The translations under genes and the position numbers were made by a program. Below are positions 5,920-8,547 of a stretch of DNA of 8,547 bases, in pieces. The notes beneath the pieces are model-generated. The model did no database searches and was not told where the DNA came from. It saw only the letters and a list, made by a program, of their open reading frames with translations. Origin of the DNA: Acidobacteriota bacterium (GTDB lineage: Bacteria > Acidobacteriota > Terriglobia > Terriglobales > Acidobacteriaceae); NCBI GenBank assembly GCA_021819255.1, contig JAKART010000076.1:1-8547 (forward strand). Direction: 5' to 3'. Positions within the stretch are counted from its first letter, which is position 1; the number at the start of each line of letters is the position of its first letter.

Positions 5920-6552
5920 CTAAATCCACATCTTCGTCTTCACGGCGCCCGCCAGCGCCAGCAGACCTGTGCCCAGCAGCAGCAGCGACGTCGGCTCGGG
6001 AGCCATCGCAAGCGGCGTATTGCCGGGAGCCCCTACGTTGCCGGTGGCGATGATGGAGCCGTTCATCTCCTCTCCGATGTCCGTAGCAAAGAGTATGCCG
6101 TTGCTGTTGGTGACAAAGTTGGAGATATCCACGCCATCCACGACGAAGCTGAGCGTCTGCGGAATGTTGAGGGAGTTGCTTGAGCCCTTTCCGCAATTAA
6201 TCGTGCATGCAATCGAGTTCGTGAAGCTGCCGAACGTTGAGGCGGTTGCGGAACCTCCGGCCACGAAGTAGGTCGAGCTCTGCACATTCGTGACGGTGCC
6301 CGTCGTGTCCAGATTGAACGCCAGCGGGTTGCCGGCTCCCGTGCCCACGTAGTAATAGCCGCTGGCCAACGTCTCGGTGACGTCGACGTTCGAACCGTTT
6401 TGGGTCAGAGTGATGGTTCCGTACGGGCCGGTGCCGCATCCACCCGAACAGCCATCCTCGGTCAACGTAAACGAGTCGGCCCGGCTTACGCCTGCCGCCG
6501 CCACGAAAAACAGACACAAACCTGAAAGGTACACCAGCTTCTTGAACATCAT
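5920..6552 (-). CDS. PEP-CTERM sorting domain protein, exported
   Basis: The 210-aa product is an exported protein of the exosortase/PEP-CTERM system. It opens with a signal peptide: MMFKK, a hydrophobic core from L6 to V22, and a probable cleavage after S-R-A at 23-25. The mature region is Ser/Thr/Gly/Asn-rich and beta-like, with two C-x3-C pairs (C35/C39 and C116/C120). It ends in PEPTSLLLLGTGLLALAG (from 185) and a short basic tail KTKM. In this family an exosortase cleaves near the PEP motif and the protein reaches the surface or matrix; the exosortase itself is not in the window. GGAGG (6559-6563) is six bases before the ATG at 6552. A second ATG (6549) is equally placed, and an upstream in-frame ATG at 6618 lacks such a site and would bury the signal peptide. 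The body matches the style of Acidobacteriota proteins; its substrate or ligand is unknown. Confidence 0.88.
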   Translation of the reverse strand: MMFKKLVYLSGLCLFFVAAAGVSRADSFTLTEDGCSGGCGTGPYGTITLTQNGSNVDVTETLASGYYYVGTGAGNPLAFNLDTTGTVTNVQSSTYFVAGGSATASTFGSFTNSIACTINCGKGSSNSLNIPQTLSFVVDGVDISNFVTNSNGILFATDIGEEMNGSIIATGNVGAPGNTPLAMAPEPTSLLLLGTGLLALAGAVKTKMWI

Positions 6553-6582
6553 CTTTCGCCTCCGCTGCCGAGATTCTTTTTG

Positions 6583-6609
6583 CCCGGCTTTCAGCCCGCT
6601 CCAGCCGGG
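6583..6609 (-). promoter_or_regulatory. Leader hairpin just upstream of the PEP-CTERM ribosome binding site
   Basis: CCCGGCT (6583-6589) and AGCCGGG (6603-6609) form a 7-bp stem with a 13-base loop. On the - strand CAAAAAG follows, then the GGAGG site about 20 bases on. It is not a terminator, since no T-run follows. A role in translation control or mRNA stability is only a guess. I compared the leader by eye with the c-di-GMP (GEMM) riboswitch core and found no match. Confidence 0.35.
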
Positions 6610-6843
6610 GTTCAACAAACTTCAAATCGGTCTGCCACCGCCCTCAGCCCTGATGGAACGGCTGAACTCGGCGACCCATCTTGAGGCGTGCCGCGCGCAA
6701 TCTGAACACAGGTTCCAGGCGCATCCAAGAGCCGTGCCGGCCTCCCCTGCCTGAAATCTCCCTGGCTGAGGGGTTGCCCCGCGCAACGTTCAGGCGAGTC
6801 CCCAGCTCAAGTGCTGCCTCAGATTGACCTCGGCATCTGTTGT

Positions 6844-6859
6844 AGCAATTGAAGAGCCA
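6844..6859 (-). promoter_or_regulatory. Sigma-54 promoter for the PEP-CTERM gene
   Basis: The - strand reads TGGCTC-TTCAA-TTGCT, preceded by T. Against the sigma-54 consensus TGGCAC-N5-TTGCW it has a single mismatch, and the invariant GG and GC are exactly 12 positions apart. It points at the PEP-CTERM gene, about 290 bases upstream of its ATG, implying a leader of roughly 280 bases. PEP-CTERM genes in Zoogloea-type bacteria are known to depend on RpoN with the PrsK/PrsR two-component system, which makes the match meaningful. Confidence 0.65.
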
Positions 6860-6880
6860 AATGCAAGTTATTGGAAAGCA

Positions 6881-6921
6881 AGAGTTGATTGACCCTTGGT
6901 ATGGGCCGTGGCCGCAACTCT
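6881..6921. promoter_or_regulatory. Inverted repeat upstream of the sigma-54 promoter, possible activator site
   Basis: AGAGTTG (6881-6887) and CAACTCT (6915-6921) are perfect inverted arms 27 bases apart. One bulged T lets the match extend by GCA/TTGC. The centre (about 6901) is near -68 relative to the predicted sigma-54 start. Enhancer-binding proteins bind inverted repeats upstream of such promoters, usually somewhat further away, so this role is tentative. Confidence 0.3.
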
Positions 6922-7041
6922 TTGCATAGGGAACGGCCCTGAATGGGTAGAAAGTTTCCCTGCTGGGGCCTCGTCTTGGAACCAGGCAAACTGGCTCCGG
7001 CTCCCACGCTGCGGCTTTCACGCAGTTTCGACCGGCTCCGC

Positions 7042-7070
7042 ACGGCGGCAGGCCTGCACGCCTCCGCCGT
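7042..7070. repeat. GC-rich inverted repeat downstream of the small Cys-rich gene
   Basis: ACGGCGG (7042-7048) and CCGCCGT (7064-7070) can pair with a 15-base loop that itself contains the palindrome CAGGCCTG (7049-7056). It lies 65 bases past the stop of the small Cys-rich gene on the - strand. There is no T-run, so it may stabilise the mRNA 3' end rather than terminate it. Confidence 0.3.
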
Positions 7071-7134
7071 TGGCGCCGCGGCCCAGTCTGGAAGAACAGG
7101 CAAAGGTGCTCTGGACTCAGGTATTCGGCGGGCT

Positions 7135-7359
7135 TTACTCCGTCTGCGCCAGATAGCAGCTTCGCGACGGGACACAGCGCGAAAGATGGACGTAGTGATC
7201 GTCCGGGCCCGCTGGGCTCATCGTCAAAAGGCACCAGTAACTGGAACTTGTCTCCACTCCGGGCAGCCACGACGCGGAGTCCTGCGCCGTAGAGCCGTAG
7301 GGATTCTTGGTGCGCAGGCAACGGCAGGGCTGGGCGAGATTGGCTTCAGGCTGTGTCAT
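7135..7359 (-). CDS. Small cysteine-rich protein of unknown function in the hydroxylase operon
   Basis: This 74-aa product has no signal peptide or membrane segment. It has five cysteines: C12-x-C14 in QPCRCLRTKNPYGS, C43 in SSYWCLLTM, then C62 and C68 in RCVPSRSCYL. An acidic/aromatic block GPDDHYVH lies at 51-58. Cys spacing of this kind suggests metal binding or a structural disulfide, but I do not recognise a named family. AAGGAAG lies 11 bases before the ATG, and GGAG abuts it. The gene begins 55 bases after the FAD-subunit stop on the same strand, so it is probably the last gene of the molybdenum-hydroxylase operon. The Cys and Trp pattern looks selected rather than random, but overlapping frames exist, so reality of the gene is probable, not certain. 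Confidence 0.6.
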   Translation of the reverse strand: MTQPEANLAQPCRCLRTKNPYGSTAQDSASWLPGVETSSSYWCLLTMSPAGPDDHYVHLSRCVPSRSCYLAQTE

Positions 7360-7414
7360 CTCCGGTTCGTCTTCCTTTCTGAGCGAGTTGAATCAGCATT
7401 CGGCGGACCGCTCC

Positions 7415-8416
7415 TCAGCCGGCGGCGCCGGGGTCGCGATCCATCTGTCCGGCGGCCAGCAGAACGGTTCTGTAGATCGCGACTGGAAACAACCGCACCT
7501 TGTAGCCGTTCATGGAGAGCGGCATCGCGCCCTTCATCGCAGCATGCCCGGCGGCTCTGGCCGTCTCCATGGTGATGGGCTTGCCGGTCAGTTCGGCTTC
7601 CGCCTCAGCCGAGCGCCGGACAACGGGTGAGGCTGCGCCCATGGTCACCACGGCGCGGCGGCAGACGGCGCCATCCATCTCCAGCACCACTCCAGCATCG
7701 GCCAGGGCCCAGTCGTGGCTCTCCTTGTCGCCGTACTTCTGATATGCGGAGCGCGTTCCGGCCCTGGGCCGGGGGATGTGAACGGCGGTGAGGATCTCGT
7801 CCTCTTCCTTCACGTTGAAGCGGTGCGGATTGGAATCCGGCTGCACGTAGAAGTCTTTGATGGCCACGCTGCGCCTGCCCTTGGACGCCGAGACAAGCTC
7901 GATGCCGGCGTCCAGGGCGAGCAGGGCGACGGCGGCCGAGGATGGCGCCACGGAAGGACATCCGCCGTAGTCCATGATGGCGTGGTACTGGTTGAGCCCG
8001 GAGAAGGCGAAGCACTGGTCCTTGCCCTTGCGAATGCACTCGAACTGAGCGGAGCGGAAGTACCAGCACTGCAATCCCTGCAGGATGTTGCCGCCCACGG
8101 TGGCCATGTTGCGGATGTGCGGCGTGGCGGCGTGGCCGCAGGCGTCGGAGAGGACGGTGTACTGCGCGCGGATCGCCGGGTCGGCGGCAATCTCCGCCAG
8201 GGTGGTGAGCGCGCCAATCGTCAGCCCCTGATCCGTGGCGTGAACTCCGCGCAGTTCCTTGATGTTGCGAATGTTCACCAGGCGCGTCGGCTGGTCCGTT
8301 CCGTTCTTCATGCGGTCCAGGAGGTCCACGCCGCCGGCCTTGATCACAGCGCCGTTCTTCAACTGCGCGAGCGCGGCGTCGACAGAGGAGCAGTCGGCCA
8401 GAGAGAAGGAGTTCAT
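7415..8416 (-). CDS. FAD-binding subunit of a xanthine dehydrogenase/aldehyde oxidoreductase-family molybdoenzyme
   Basis: The 333-aa product is the medium (FAD) subunit of a three-subunit molybdenum hydroxylase. It passes electrons from the iron-sulfur subunit to FAD. The N-terminal FAD-binding fold shows AGGVDLLDRMKNG (27-39) and ATPHIRNMATVGGNI (97-111). Four cysteines follow: C117 in CWYFR, C127, C135 and C153. They match the pattern of E. coli PaoB/YagS, where an extra [4Fe-4S] cluster sits in this subunit. The C-terminal part (about 220-310) is the CO-dehydrogenase flavoprotein C-terminal domain, with YQKYGDKESHDWALADAG. GGAGG lies four bases before the ATG. The start overlaps the upstream subunit's stop by four bases (ATGA), showing translational coupling. 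The substrate cannot be read from this subunit; PaoABC-like enzymes oxidise aldehydes. Length is normal. Confidence 0.93.
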   Translation of the reverse strand: MNSFSLADCSSVDAALAQLKNGAVIKAGGVDLLDRMKNGTDQPTRLVNIRNIKELRGVHATDQGLTIGALTTLAEIAADPAIRAQYTVLSDACGHAATPHIRNMATVGGNILQGLQCWYFRSAQFECIRKGKDQCFAFSGLNQYHAIMDYGGCPSVAPSSAAVALLALDAGIELVSASKGRRSVAIKDFYVQPDSNPHRFNVKEEDEILTAVHIPRPRAGTRSAYQKYGDKESHDWALADAGVVLEMDGAVCRRAVVTMGAASPVVRRSAEAEAELTGKPITMETARAAGHAAMKGAMPLSMNGYKVRLFPVAIYRTVLLAAGQMDRDPGAAG

Positions 8417-8547
8417 AGCGCCTCCGCTTGAGGTAGGGGCTGGTTCAGAGCCGCCAGGACCACGGCCGGCGTCATGGGCAACTGCCGGATGCGGACCCCG
8501 GTGGCGTTGTAAAAGGCGTTTGCAATGGCCGCCGGCGTGGCGATGAT
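8413..8547 (-). CDS. C-terminus of the molybdopterin-binding subunit (partial)
   Basis: The last 44 residues of a gene cut by the window edge read IIATPAAIANAF, then TGVRIRQLPMTPAVVLAAL. This is the typical C-terminus of the large, molybdopterin-binding subunit of the xanthine dehydrogenase/aldehyde oxidoreductase family. Its TGA overlaps the ATG of the FAD subunit. The active-site residues, and probably the iron-sulfur subunit gene, lie outside the window. Confidence 0.88.
   Translation of the reverse strand: MIATPAAIANAFYNATGVRIRQLPMTPAVVLAALNQPLPQAEAL

Larger units (their letters stand above)
6553..7134. other. Long control region without a gene
   Basis: No open frame here has recognisable motifs. 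Moving rightwards from the PEP-CTERM start: a leader hairpin, about 230 bases of further leader, a sigma-54 promoter (6844-6859), an inverted repeat (6881-6921), and a GC hairpin (7042-7070) between the small Cys-rich gene and this promoter. The part from about 6835 to 6900 is visibly richer in A/T than its surroundings, as expected for a control region. Confidence 0.55.

Noticed and set aside
5636..5923. 95-residue + strand frame with a plausible ribosome binding site
   Set aside because: No domain, it crosses the - strand terminator and runs into the PEP-CTERM gene's stop region. It may be a decayed gene start but cannot be supported.
6553..6843. c-di-GMP (GEMM) riboswitch in the PEP-CTERM leader
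   Set aside because: The conserved core bases and tetraloop/receptor pattern could not be found by eye.
6909..6926. Second sigma-54-like site on the + strand (TGGCCG...TTGCA)
   Set aside because: The GG-GC distance is two bases too long and no gene lies downstream on that strand.
6644..7321. 225-residue - strand frame over the control region
   Set aside because: It overlaps the better-supported small Cys-rich gene in another frame and the sigma-54 promoter; no motif was recognised.
6943..7575. 210-residue + strand frame
   Set aside because: Arg/Ala-rich antisense shadow of the small Cys-rich gene and the FAD subunit's 3' end.

Overview
The window is GC-rich and fits an Acidobacteriota chromosome, most likely class Terriglobia. 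This rests on three things: a PEP-CTERM exported protein with the glycine/serine/threonine-rich, Cys-paired style common in that phylum; a yceD-rpmF-plsX block; and a three-subunit molybdenum hydroxylase. No marker gene settles the taxonomy, so this is an inference. No CRISPR array, tRNA, rRNA or intact mobile element is visible.

Layout. Positions 1-361 are non-coding and rich in GC palindromes. A DnaC-type helicase-loader ATPase follows on the + strand (362-1126). Everything else that is intact lies on the - strand. The first - strand block, in transcription order, is mutM (4928-4113), a thiE/tenI-like gene (4094-3477), a DUF177/YceD gene (3394-2843), rpmF (2683-2498) and plsX (2211-1165). 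It covers 8-oxoguanine repair, a thiamin-related step, a 23S rRNA/ribosome-associated protein, ribosomal protein L32 and the acyl-phosphate step of phospholipid synthesis. An internal promoter with a -10 box exactly six bases before the DUF177 ATG could start a leaderless mRNA for the last three genes. The rpmF-flanking gaps hold several short tandem duplications.

Positions 5042-5480 (+ strand) hold an eroded C-terminal fragment of a DHA2/EmrB-type MFS drug transporter. Its frame is broken by a triplicated 7-bp unit. A clear intrinsic terminator lies about 80 bases downstream (5560-5598).

Further right, a PEP-CTERM protein (6552-5920, -) has a long leader and a near-consensus sigma-54 promoter at 6859-6844. 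This matches the known RpoN/PrsK/PrsR control of PEP-CTERM genes in other bacteria. The right edge is a molybdenum-hydroxylase operon on the - strand: the C-terminus of the molybdopterin subunit (8547-8413, cut by the window edge), its FAD/[4Fe-4S] subunit (8416-7415, 4-bp overlap), and a 74-aa cysteine-rich protein (7359-7135) that I cannot assign to a named family.

Most of the window is ordinary. The best candidates for something not yet described are the small Cys-rich protein at the end of the hydroxylase operon, the sigma-54/inverted-repeat control region of the PEP-CTERM gene, the ThiE-family protein with altered active-site residues, and the recurring short tandem duplications in non-coding DNA.
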